Source of the DNA: an uncultured Erysipelotrichaceae bacterium
GTDB lineage: Bacteria; Bacillota_I; Bacilli_A; RF39; UBA660
Reading direction: 5' to 3'
DNA length: 34,123 bases
Assembly (NCBI GenBank): GCA_902801795.1
Contig: CADCJQ010000013.1
Coordinates: forward strand, 1 to 34,123
In this document: positions 14,945-20,338 of the stretch, piece by piece
How the letters are laid out: each line of letters starts with the position of its first letter
Position numbering within the stretch: the stretch's first letter is position 1
Position numbers and translations under genes: made by a program
The notes under the pieces: model-generated
The model's database searches: none
Told to the model about the DNA's origin: nothing
What the model saw: only the letters and a program-made list of their open reading frames with translations

Positions 14945-15071
14945 GAGTGAAGGAAACTTCATAAAATAAAAAGGAAACATTCAGTATTTGCATGCTGAAT
15001 GTCTACCAAAATAATTTTGTGTGGACATTTAAGTTATTACATTAAGTAATATACTTAAGTGTCATTTTTTT
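14945..15071 (+). ncRNA. Candidate antisense/antitoxin RNA, about 125 nt
   Basis: This interval lacks a plausible reading frame but is bracketed by a promoter (14910-14938) and a strong terminator hairpin (15024-15071). Hairpin A is ACATTCAG/CTGAATGT (14977-14984 with 14995-15002). An alternative hairpin B pairs AATGTCTAC (14998-15006) with GTGGACATT (15021-15029) and excludes both A and the terminator stem. The predicted RNA overlaps the 3' part of the minus-strand small-peptide mRNA by about 100 nt, as RatA overlaps txpA mRNA in B. subtilis (comparison only). No transcript data are available; the ends are inferred. Confidence 0.45.
15024..15071 (+). terminator. Long terminator hairpin of the candidate antisense RNA
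   Basis: GACATTTAAGT plus TATTAC (15024-15040) pairs with GTAATA (15046-15051) plus ACTTAAGTGTC (15053-15063). That is 17 bp with one G-U pair and one bulge around loop ATTAA, followed by seven T. Confidence 0.75.
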
Positions 15072-15154
15072 ATTACTATTATCAAAATTGATAAAAAAAA
15101 TAAAATGAGTGAAGTGTATTTAAGAATATTTATAATAAATAGTCTTTTACTCAT
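15062..15154 (-). CDS. Small hydrophobic membrane peptide, candidate type I toxin (30 aa)
   Basis: A 30-residue peptide: basic start (MSKR), one hydrophobic membrane span of about 20 residues centred on TSLILFFLSILIIV, and a basic end (KK). That is the profile of type I toxins and other small membrane peptides; I see no direct sequence match to a named family. The ribosome site AGAGGT (15166-15161) with GAG behind it is close to consensus. I chose the second of two tandem ATGs (15154) for spacing; ATG 15157 is possible. A near-consensus promoter lies 65 bases upstream. The ribosome site is fully paired in a hairpin. The stop falls in the terminator stem of the convergent RNA. Confidence 0.6.
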   Translation of the reverse strand: MSKRLFIINILKYTSLILFFLSILIIVIKK

Positions 15155-15160
15155 CATCTC

Positions 15161-15190
15161 ACCTCTTTCCAAAAGGAATAGAGGTAGACA
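15161..15190 (-). promoter_or_regulatory. Hairpin sequestering the ribosome site of the small peptide
   Basis: In the minus-strand mRNA ACCTCT (15185-15180) pairs with AGAGGT (15166-15161) and TTCC (15178-15175) with GGAA (15170-15167), with one bulged A and loop TTTT. The Shine-Dalgarno bases are all paired. The adjacent TGTCTACC (15190-15183) is complementary to GGTAGACA at 15007-15000 in the same mRNA's 3' region. Confidence 0.7.
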
Positions 15191-15218
15191 CCCAGCAACT
15201 AAATATTTCCTACTGATA

Positions 15219-15247
15219 ATTATATAAAAGAGTTATCGATAAGGCAA
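15219..15247 (-). promoter_or_regulatory. Promoter of the small membrane peptide
   Basis: On the minus strand TTGCCT (15247-15242), 17-bp spacer, TATAAT (15224-15219). Expected start is near 15212, giving a 5' leader of about 58 nt. Confidence 0.75.
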
Positions 15248-15252
15248 GGTGA

Positions 15253-15282
15253 TTTACATAATGTTTCAAAATTTAATATAAT
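15253..15282 (+). promoter_or_regulatory. Promoter toward the gene relic and sigG
   Basis: TTTACA (15253-15258), 18-bp spacer, TATAAT (15277-15282), followed by AAAGGAG at 15296-15302. It probably served the relic below and may still transcribe sigG. Confidence 0.5.
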
Positions 15283-15324
15283 ATGTTTGTTAAATAAAGG
15301 AGTTGATTTAATTGTAAGTATATA

Positions 15325-15467
15325 ATGTGGCACATTAAAGAGAATTTGATTATTTAAATGAATTATATAAACCATTATGGAGTAATCCATATTTTAAGGA
15401 ATTTGATTTAATATTACCTTATGAAGCAAATGAATTAAATTATAATAGAGAATTTTATAAAGTATAA
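15325..15467 (+). pseudogene. Relic of a short coding sequence
   Basis: From 15342 the frame reads EFDYLNELYKPLWSN and continues with protein-like composition to TAA at 15465-15467, but has no start. The other frame gives MWHIKE from ATG 15325. Removing a duplicated GA at about 15340-15343 would join them as MWHIKEFDYL. I do not recognise the product. No other gene is seen between here and sigG (15468-15561). Confidence 0.35.
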
Positions 15468-15561
15468 ACATATTTAAGTAATAAGAAATCTAGTGGCTCA
15501 AAATGTTCTTTTTGTATAAATAATTCTTTTTATATCACAATAGATATGAAAGGATTTTTTT

Positions 15562-16338
15562 ATGGCAAAAAAAAGTGTTATGATAAGTGGAGTAAATACG
15601 AGTGAATTAAAGGTATTATCTAATGAAGAAATGACTGAATTATTTAAAGAGTATCAAAAAACACATGATACAAATGTTAAACAAAAACTTATTAATGGCA
15701 ATTTAAAATTAGTTTTATCTGTTCTTCGAAAATATACTAATAGAACGGATAATTTAGATGATTTATTTCAAGTAGGGGTTATTGGACTTATTAAGGCAAT
15801 CGAAAATTTTGATTTAAGTTTTGGACTTAAACTAAGTACATATGCCTGTCCAATGATTATGGGAGAAATAAGAAGGTGTTTAAGAGATAATAATATGTTA
15901 AGAGTAAGTCGTTCTCTTAAAGATATGGCTTATAAAGTATTACAGATGCGGGAATATCTAACGAATAAATTAGGTTATGTTCCATCATATGAGGAAATAG
16001 CTAAACAACTTGGAATAAATGAAATTGATGCAGTAATTGCCGTTGAATCAACTTATGAACCAGTAAGTATGTATACACCAATATATAATGATGGGGGAGA
16101 TACTATATATCTTTATGAACAATTAGAAGATAAGGGAACAAGTAATGATATAGGAAATAAAATGGCTTTACAAAATGCAATTAATAAGTTAACGAAAAGA
16201 GAACAAAGTATTTTAAATGATCGTTATATTATTGGCAAAACACAATCAGAAATATCAGAAGAATTAGGAATAAGTCAGGCACAAGTTTCACGTATTGAAT
16301 CCGGTGCAATTAAAACATTAAAAAAGGTTTTAAAATAA
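15562..16338 (+). CDS. sigG: Forespore-specific sigma factor SigG
   Basis: An RNA polymerase sigma-70 factor that in Bacillus drives late forespore genes, including small acid-soluble spore proteins and germination receptors. The 258 aa fit the SigF/SigG/SigB group. Region 2 contains DDLFQVGVIGLIKAI and STYACPMIMGEIRRCLRD; region 3 starts VSRSLKDMAYKVLQMRE; region 4 has the helix-turn-helix TQSEISEELGISQAQVSRIE. The N-terminus ISGVNTSELKVLSNEE matches the conserved SigG leader (GVDTSKLPVL in B. subtilis, from memory), favouring SigG over SigF or SigB. AAGGA lies eight bases before the ATG. It is not next to sigE/spoIIGA as in Bacillus. sspI, a classic target, lies 0.8 kb downstream. Confidence 0.9.
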   Translation: MAKKSVMISGVNTSELKVLSNEEMTELFKEYQKTHDTNVKQKLINGNLKLVLSVLRKYTNRTDNLDDLFQVGVIGLIKAIENFDLSFGLKLSTYACPMIMGEIRRCLRDNNMLRVSRSLKDMAYKVLQMREYLTNKLGYVPSYEEIAKQLGINEIDAVIAVESTYEPVSMYTPIYNDGGDTIYLYEQLEDKGTSNDIGNKMALQNAINKLTKREQSILNDRYIIGKTQSEISEELGISQAQVSRIESGAIKTLKKVLK

Positions 16339-16364
16339 TTACTGGATTTTTTGTCTGTATTTTA

Positions 16365-16370
16365 GTATAA
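16365..16370 (+). promoter_or_regulatory. -10 element of rluB
   Basis: TATAAT at 16365-16370, 17 bp before the ATG. The -35 (about 16342-16347) is poor. Confidence 0.45.
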
Positions 16371-16387
16371 TCTTCTTGTGAGGTTTT

Positions 16388-17110
16388 ATGGAACGAATTA
16401 GTAAAGTTATTGCAAGTAGTGGTTATGTATCACGAAGAGGTGCCGATGAATTAATAAAAAATGGTAAAGTATTGGTAAATGGGGAAAAAGCCCTTTTAGG
16501 TCAAAAAGTGAGTAATGAAGATATTATTACGATTAATGGTGAAGTATTAAAGAAAAGTGATGGTAATTATGTATATTATTTACTTAATAAACCACGTGGT
16601 GTTGTAACAACTAATAGTGATGAAAAAGGAAGAAAGACGGTTATTGATTTAATTAGTACAAATGTAAGAATTTACCCAGTAGGTAGACTTGATTATGATA
16701 CAACAGGAGCATTATTATTGACAAATGATGGTAATTTAACAAATAAACTTATTCATCCTAAAAATATTATTGATAAAACATATTTGGCTAAAATAAAAGG
16801 AATAGTTAGTATACCGGATATTTATAAATTAAAAAAAGGTGTTATCATTGATGGATTTAAAACAAGCCCTGCACGAGTAAAACTAAGAAAGGTTGATAAA
16901 CAGAAAGATACATCTTTGGTTGAATTAACGATTCATGAAGGTCATAATCATCAAGTAAAGAAAATGTTTGAAAGTTTGGGATATGATGTTATGAAATTAA
17001 CAAGATTGTCTTTTGCAGGACTTGACGTTAAAAATTTAAAAAGTGGAGAATATCGCGAATTATCTGTAAAAGAAGTGAAGACACTTTATAGTTTAGTAAA
17101 AGAAAAATAG
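16388..17110 (+). CDS. rluB: 23S rRNA pseudouridine synthase, RluB/RsuA family
   Basis: A 240-aa RsuA-family enzyme that isomerises uridine in the large-subunit rRNA (U2605-type for RluB). Residues 1-60 form an S4 RNA-binding domain (RISKVIASSGYVSRRGADELI). The catalytic domain has GRLDYDTTGALLLTNDG with the catalytic Asp, then TYLAKIKG and HNHQVKKM. Length and motifs are normal. TGAGG lies five bases before the ATG. In many Firmicutes rluB follows scpA-scpB; those genes are absent here. It shares a bidirectional terminator with sspI. Confidence 0.92.
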   Translation: MERISKVIASSGYVSRRGADELIKNGKVLVNGEKALLGQKVSNEDIITINGEVLKKSDGNYVYYLLNKPRGVVTTNSDEKGRKTVIDLISTNVRIYPVGRLDYDTTGALLLTNDGNLTNKLIHPKNIIDKTYLAKIKGIVSIPDIYKLKKGVIIDGFKTSPARVKLRKVDKQKDTSLVELTIHEGHNHQVKKMFESLGYDVMKLTRLSFAGLDVKNLKSGEYRELSVKEVKTLYSLVKEK

Positions 17111-17134
17111 TTAAGTGAATTTAACTATTTTTTT
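17103..17134. terminator. Bidirectional terminator between rluB and sspI
   Basis: AAAAATAGTTAA (17103-17114) pairs with TTAACTATTTTT (17121-17132) over a 6-nt loop, with A and T runs on each side. It overlaps the stop of rluB and the last codons of sspI. Confidence 0.8.
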
Positions 17135-17328
17135 AATGCTTTATTTAGATTTTCTAACATTTGTTTTCTTAGTTCTTCATTGCTTTCTTTCCAAATAAGT
17201 TCTAAAAAAACGCCCATTCCTGGTAATGTTTCTTCATCACCATCTTGAATACATTCAGTAATGGTGTTACGAAGAGTATTAATATCATCTTCTTTAAAGT
17301 TATTAATAATATAATCTTGTATTTTCAT
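17125..17328 (-). CDS. sspI: Small acid-soluble spore protein I
   Basis: A 67-aa protein with the SspI pattern: an N-terminal segment ending in a helix with NTITECIQDGDEETLPGMGV and then FLELIWKES. This compares with the AIQSGEEKMLPGLGV / EVIW core of Bacillus SspI (71 aa, from memory). SspI is a minor component of the spore core made under sigma-G in the forespore. AAAGGA lies seven bases before the ATG. The upstream region fits a sigma-G promoter rather than sigma-A. It faces rluB convergently. Together with sigG it indicates retained late sporulation functions. Confidence 0.85.
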   Translation of the reverse strand: MKIQDYIINNFKEDDINTLRNTITECIQDGDEETLPGMGVFLELIWKESNEELRKQMLENLNKALKK

Positions 17329-17346
17329 AAATTATCCTTTCAAAAT

Positions 17347-17375
17347 TAGTTTGACACTTTTTTTGTAAAATATGT
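17347..17375 (-). promoter_or_regulatory. Sigma-G-like promoter of sspI
   Basis: On the minus strand ACATA (17375-17371), 17-bp spacer, CAAACTA (17353-17347). These match 4 of 5 and 6 of 7 positions of the forespore consensus (GHATR and CATNNTA). Confidence 0.5.
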
Positions 17376-17404
17376 AAACTAAATAGATTTTTTTTGATTT
17401 TTGA

Positions 17405-17433
17405 TTTACATTTTAGGTAATTAGTGGTACTAT
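17405..17433 (+). promoter_or_regulatory. Promoter of mraZ-rsmH-ftsL
   Basis: TTTACA (17405-17410), 17-bp spacer, TACTAT (17428-17433) with an extended -10 TG at 17425-17426. Confidence 0.75.
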
Positions 17434-17440
17434 GATAATG

Positions 17441-17470
17441 TAAGTGTGGCACAAAGTGGGGAAAAGTGGT
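17441..17470 (+). promoter_or_regulatory. MraZ operator: tandem AAAGTG-type boxes
   Basis: TAAGTG (17441), AAAGTG (17453) and AAAGTG (17463) are spaced 12 and 10 bp apart, and AAAGTA follows at 17472. They lie between the -10 and the mraZ start. Such repeats are the known binding sites of MraZ, which autoregulates this operon. Confidence 0.75.
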
Positions 17471-17476
17471 GAAAGT

Positions 17477-17914
17477 ATGTTATCAGGTGAATATCGTCAT
17501 AATCTTGATGAAAAAGGAAGAATTATTATTCCAAGTAAGATTCGGGGAGAACTAGGGAATAACGTTGTTATTACTAGAGGTCTTGATGGATGTTTATTTG
17601 GTTATAGTGAAAAAGAATGGAATAGTATTATGGAAAAACTTAGTACACTTCCATTTACAAAATCGGATGCACGTGCTTTTACAAGATTTTTAACTAGTGG
17701 TGCTTGCACTTTAGAATTTGATAAACAAGGTAGAATTAATATTCCATTATATCTATCAAATTACGCTACTCTTCTTAAAGAAGTTGTGATAGTAGGAGTA
17801 ATTAATAGAATTGAAATATGGTCTAAAGAAAAATGGGAAGAGTTTATGAATAATAATTTGAAAAGTTTATCAGATATTTCAGAGAATTTGTTTGATTCAA
17901 GTTTTAATTTATAG
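17477..17914 (+). CDS. mraZ: Transcriptional regulator MraZ
   Basis: MraZ is a ring-forming DNA-binding protein of the AbrB/SpoVT-like swapped-hairpin fold that controls the division and cell-wall cluster and binds its own promoter. The 145 aa contain two copies of the family motif: DEKGRIIIPSKIR near residue 9 and DKQGRINIPLYL near 82. ATG 17477 gives the standard MLSGEYRHNLDEKGR start. GGTGA lies four bases upstream and is shared with the last operator box. An upstream ATG at 17444 within the operator is rejected because the extra residues are not family-like. The rsmH ribosome site overlaps its stop. Confidence 0.95.
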   Translation: MLSGEYRHNLDEKGRIIIPSKIRGELGNNVVITRGLDGCLFGYSEKEWNSIMEKLSTLPFTKSDARAFTRFLTSGACTLEFDKQGRINIPLYLSNYATLLKEVVIVGVINRIEIWSKEKWEEFMNNNLKSLSDISENLFDSSFNL

Positions 17915-17923
17915 GAGGACATT

Positions 17924-18892
17924 ATGCATTATACAGTTATGAAAGAAGAGTCTATTGAAGCTTTAAACTTGAAAGAACAAGGAATTTATGTTGACTGTAC
18001 ACTAGGATACGCCGGTGATAGTCAGGAAATATTAGCGCGTGTTAGGAAGGGGTTCTTATTCGCCTTTGACCAAGATATGGAAGCCATAAATTGGTCACGC
18101 AACAAGTTGCAAGCCATCGGAAGTAATTTTTTAATTATCAAATCTAATTTCCTTTATATGAAGGAAGAACTTGAAAATAATAAGATTTTTCAAGAATTAT
18201 GTCAAGTTCAGGGGGATGATGGTAATAAAAAAGGTGGAGTGGATGGTATATTATTTGATTTAGGTGTTAGTAGTCCACAACTTGATGAAGATTATCGTGG
18301 TTTTAGTTTTCATAAAGATGCTAAACTTGATATGCGTATGGATCAAAATAGTGATTTTAGTGCTTATGATGTTGTAAATAATTATGATGAAAAAAAACTT
18401 GCGGATATTATTTTTCGTTTTGGTGAAGAAAAATACGCTAAGTCAATTGCAAGAAATATCGTATTAGCAAGAAGTAATAAACCGATTGAAACAACTTTTG
18501 AATTAGTCGATATTATTAAAAAGTCAATGCCTTATAAAGAAACCTTAAAATCACATCCAGCAAGACGAACCTTTCAAGCAATAAGAATTGAAGTTAATCA
18601 CGAGTTAGATATTTTAGAGGAATCTCTAAGAAAAGCCTTAACGATGTTAAATGTTGGGGGAAGAATTGTTGTTATTACTTTTCATTCTTTAGAAGATAAA
18701 ATAGTTAAAGATGTTTTTAAAAGTGTAACAGATATTCCTGATGTTGTTAAAGGACTTCCTGATATTCCTAAAGAATATTTACCAGATTTTAAAATAATTA
18801 ATAAAAAACCTATTACACCAAGTAATAAGGAATTAGAAGAAAATAATCGAAGTCGTTCGAGTAAATTACGCATTATTGAAAGAATTAAATAG
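17924..18892 (+). CDS. rsmH: 16S rRNA (cytosine1402-N4)-methyltransferase
   Basis: RsmH methylates N4 of C1402 in the 30S P site using SAM. The 322 aa include the SAM motif region VDCTLGYAGDSQEIL, then GILFDLGVSSPQLDE, RGFSF, LDMRMD, HPARRTFQAIRIEVN and the C-terminal NNRSRSSKLRIIER. In the SAM loop the usual His before Ser is Asp (GYAGDS rather than GGAGHS). This might modestly alter cofactor binding; the rest is canonical. AGGAGG is well placed before the ATG. Bases 17995-18110 use more G/C-ending codons than neighbours. It is the second gene of the shortened mra operon. Confidence 0.94.
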   Translation: MHYTVMKEESIEALNLKEQGIYVDCTLGYAGDSQEILARVRKGFLFAFDQDMEAINWSRNKLQAIGSNFLIIKSNFLYMKEELENNKIFQELCQVQGDDGNKKGGVDGILFDLGVSSPQLDEDYRGFSFHKDAKLDMRMDQNSDFSAYDVVNNYDEKKLADIIFRFGEEKYAKSIARNIVLARSNKPIETTFELVDIIKKSMPYKETLKSHPARRTFQAIRIEVNHELDILEESLRKALTMLNVGGRIVVITFHSLEDKIVKDVFKSVTDIPDVVKGLPDIPKEYLPDFKIINKKPITPSNKELEENNRSRSSKLRIIERIK

Positions 18893-18913
18893 AATAAAAG
18901 GATAAGTGGTATT

Positions 18914-19210
18914 ATGAGGAAAAAGAATAAAAAGAAGAAATTAAAGATAACTAAGTTTGAGAAGATACTTTATGCTATGGCTATACTTCTTCTTTTAATG
19001 GCACCAATTTCGATAGTTTATGCGAAATCAACTTTGTCAGAAATTAATTTTGAAGTTGAAAAAATGAAAAAAGAAGTAGCAGCTAAAGAAAAAACAAATG
19101 AAAGTTTAGAAATGAAAATTAATGAATTAGTTTCTCTTGATAATATTAAAGAAGTAATTAAAAAAGAAGGCTTATCTTACAATAATGATAGTATAAAAAA
19201 TATTGAATAA
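18914..19210 (+). CDS. ftsL: Cell-division protein FtsL
   Basis: FtsL is a bitopic septal-ring protein that works with DivIC/FtsB and DivIB to activate septal peptidoglycan synthesis. The 98 aa show a very basic cytosolic N-terminus (KKNKKKKLK), one membrane helix at about 20-38, and an external coiled coil at about 40-85. Sequence identity is low, as usual for FtsL, so the call rests on topology, size and position right after rsmH. AAAGGA lies 11 bases upstream. A strong terminator follows at once, so the usual next genes pbpB/spoVD, mraY, murD and ftsW are not attached. Confidence 0.8.
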   Translation: MRKKNKKKKLKITKFEKILYAMAILLLLMAPISIVYAKSTLSEINFEVEKMKKEVAAKEKTNESLEMKINELVSLDNIKEVIKKEGLSYNNDSIKNIE

Positions 19211-19231
19211 CAGGTTAATAACCTGTTTTTT
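19209..19231 (+). terminator. Terminator ending the mra operon
   Basis: AACAGGTT (19209-19216) pairs with AACCTGTT (19220-19227), 3-nt loop, T run. It overlaps the ftsL stop. Confidence 0.85.
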
Positions 19232-19242
19232 GATGGAAAAAT

Positions 19243-19271
19243 TTGACTTGAATAGTAAAATGTGGTACAAT
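19243..19271 (+). promoter_or_regulatory. Promoter of the CxxC orphan gene
   Basis: TTGACT (19243-19248), 17-bp spacer, TACAAT (19266-19271) with an extended -10 TGG. Confidence 0.8.
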
Positions 19272-19294
19272 AAACAGCAATTAATGGAGGTTTT

Positions 19295-19801
19295 ATGGCT
19301 TATTATTGTGGCGAATGTGTTACATGGATTAATTCTGATGATGGAGATAGATATGGTAGAAAGTACTGTAGCTATAGCAGAAGATATGAGGAAGCAAATC
19401 AAAATATTTACGGATGTCGTGGATTTGTTTGGGCAAGACGTGCTATTATAACAAAGATTTGTGAAATTCTTGGTATTAATGCAGAAGATTATTTCAAAGC
19501 TTATGATGATACAAAAGAATTATATTTAGTACCTAGTTGTATTGATAAATTAATTGATTATAGTACTGTTGGACCTGTTGTTGCAGAAAAAATGGATACA
19601 TATCCAGAAAAGAAGCAACTTGCAATTAATATGTTAAATGGATATATTATTCCAGCAGAAGCAAATGCTAAAGTAGGAAAATTTCAAGAAGCTGTTAGTA
19701 TTTATGAACGTATGGTTAAAGTATTAGCAATTATTTTCCATGCGACAAAAGAACAAATAGAAGAAAATACATTTTATGATAATTTAATAAAAGTAAGATA
19801 A
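19295..19801 (+). CDS. Hypothetical protein with a four-cysteine N-terminal module, 168 aa
   Basis: Not recognised as a named family. ATG 19295 has GGAGG four bases upstream and a strong extended -10 promoter, so it is a real single-gene unit. Residues 1-45 hold Cys at about 5, 8, 25 and 41 (YYCGECVTW, KYCSYSRRY, YGCRGF), a spacing that suits a small zinc site. Residues 50-168 look helical, with a CFD-like VPSCIDKLIDY segment and a helical-repeat-like stretch (AEANAKVGKFQEAVSIYERMV), similar to a short TPR pair. There is no signal peptide or membrane span. It could be a zinc-binding adaptor or an RNA- or protein-binding factor; this is speculation. Confidence 0.75.
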   Translation: MAYYCGECVTWINSDDGDRYGRKYCSYSRRYEEANQNIYGCRGFVWARRAIITKICEILGINAEDYFKAYDDTKELYLVPSCIDKLIDYSTVGPVVAEKMDTYPEKKQLAINMLNGYIIPAEANAKVGKFQEAVSIYERMVKVLAIIFHATKEQIEENTFYDNLIKVR

Positions 19802-19826
19802 ACTAGTGATTTTTTACTAGTTTTTT
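19800..19826 (+). terminator. Rho-independent terminator
   Basis: AAACTAGT (19800-19807) pairs with ACTAGTTT (19816-19823), 8-nt loop, T run. It overlaps the stop codon. Confidence 0.8.
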
Positions 19827-19839
19827 CTTTTTTATAATA

Positions 19840-19868
19840 TAGTCAAAATAAAAAAAATATAGTATAAT
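19840..19868 (+). promoter_or_regulatory. Promoter of the small lipoprotein
   Basis: TAGTCA (19840-19845), 17-bp spacer, TATAAT (19863-19868). Confidence 0.6.
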
Positions 19869-19900
19869 AAATATATCATATGAAAGAAGGAGGTGTTATA

Positions 19901-20284
19901 ATGAAAAAATCTTTAAATTTCTTATTTGTTGTTGCTCTTTTTGCAATGGTATTTACATTAACAGGATGTGGTAAAGATTTATCTGCTTATGCAGGAAACT
20001 ATGTTGGTGAACGTAGTAAGTTTGTTGGTGATGCTGAATGGCAAGCAGCCGATGAAGAACCATTTTCTCTAGAACTTAAAGATAATGGTAAAGGAACGTT
20101 TACTCGTGATGGATCTAGTTTTGATGTAACATGGGAACTTGATGGAGAAAAGTTCACGATGAAAGAAACTTTCTTAGCGCTTACTAACGAATATAATGGA
20201 ACATTAAAAGATGGAAAACTTCATATTTATAATGGTGATGCAAGTAATGATTTAACTTATGAATATGAACTTGCTAAGAAATAG
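19901..20284 (+). CDS. Small lipocalin-like lipoprotein, 127 aa
   Basis: A surface-anchored lipoprotein: basic start MKKS, hydrophobic core, lipobox LTGC with Cys near residue 23. The mature part is about 105 residues of alternating beta-strands with GTFTRDGSSFDVTWELDGEKF and YNGTLKDGKLHIYNG. That repeating pattern of a nonpolar/polar strand plus turn occurs in small lipocalin-like or NlpE-like barrels. Ligand is unknown. ATG 19901 follows a near-perfect AGAAGGAGGTG ribosome site; the in-frame ATG at 19880 lies upstream of it and is rejected. Single-gene unit with its own promoter and terminator. Confidence 0.75.
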   Translation: MKKSLNFLFVVALFAMVFTLTGCGKDLSAYAGNYVGERSKFVGDAEWQAADEEPFSLELKDNGKGTFTRDGSSFDVTWELDGEKFTMKETFLALTNEYNGTLKDGKLHIYNGDASNDLTYEYELAKK

Positions 20285-20286
20285 TA

Positions 20287-20314
20287 AAAAGTATCATTAA
20301 TTTGATACTTTTTT
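20287..20314 (+). terminator. Rho-independent terminator
   Basis: AAAAGTATCA (20287-20296) pairs with TGATACTTTT (20303-20312), loop TTAATT, T run. Confidence 0.85.
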
Positions 20315-20338
20315 AATATATTATAATCGGAGGGATTT

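Noticed and set aside
14985-15030. Purine-riboswitch-like TCTACC
   Set aside because: The flanking helices lack the loop-loop contacts and junction of the class, and no purine gene follows.
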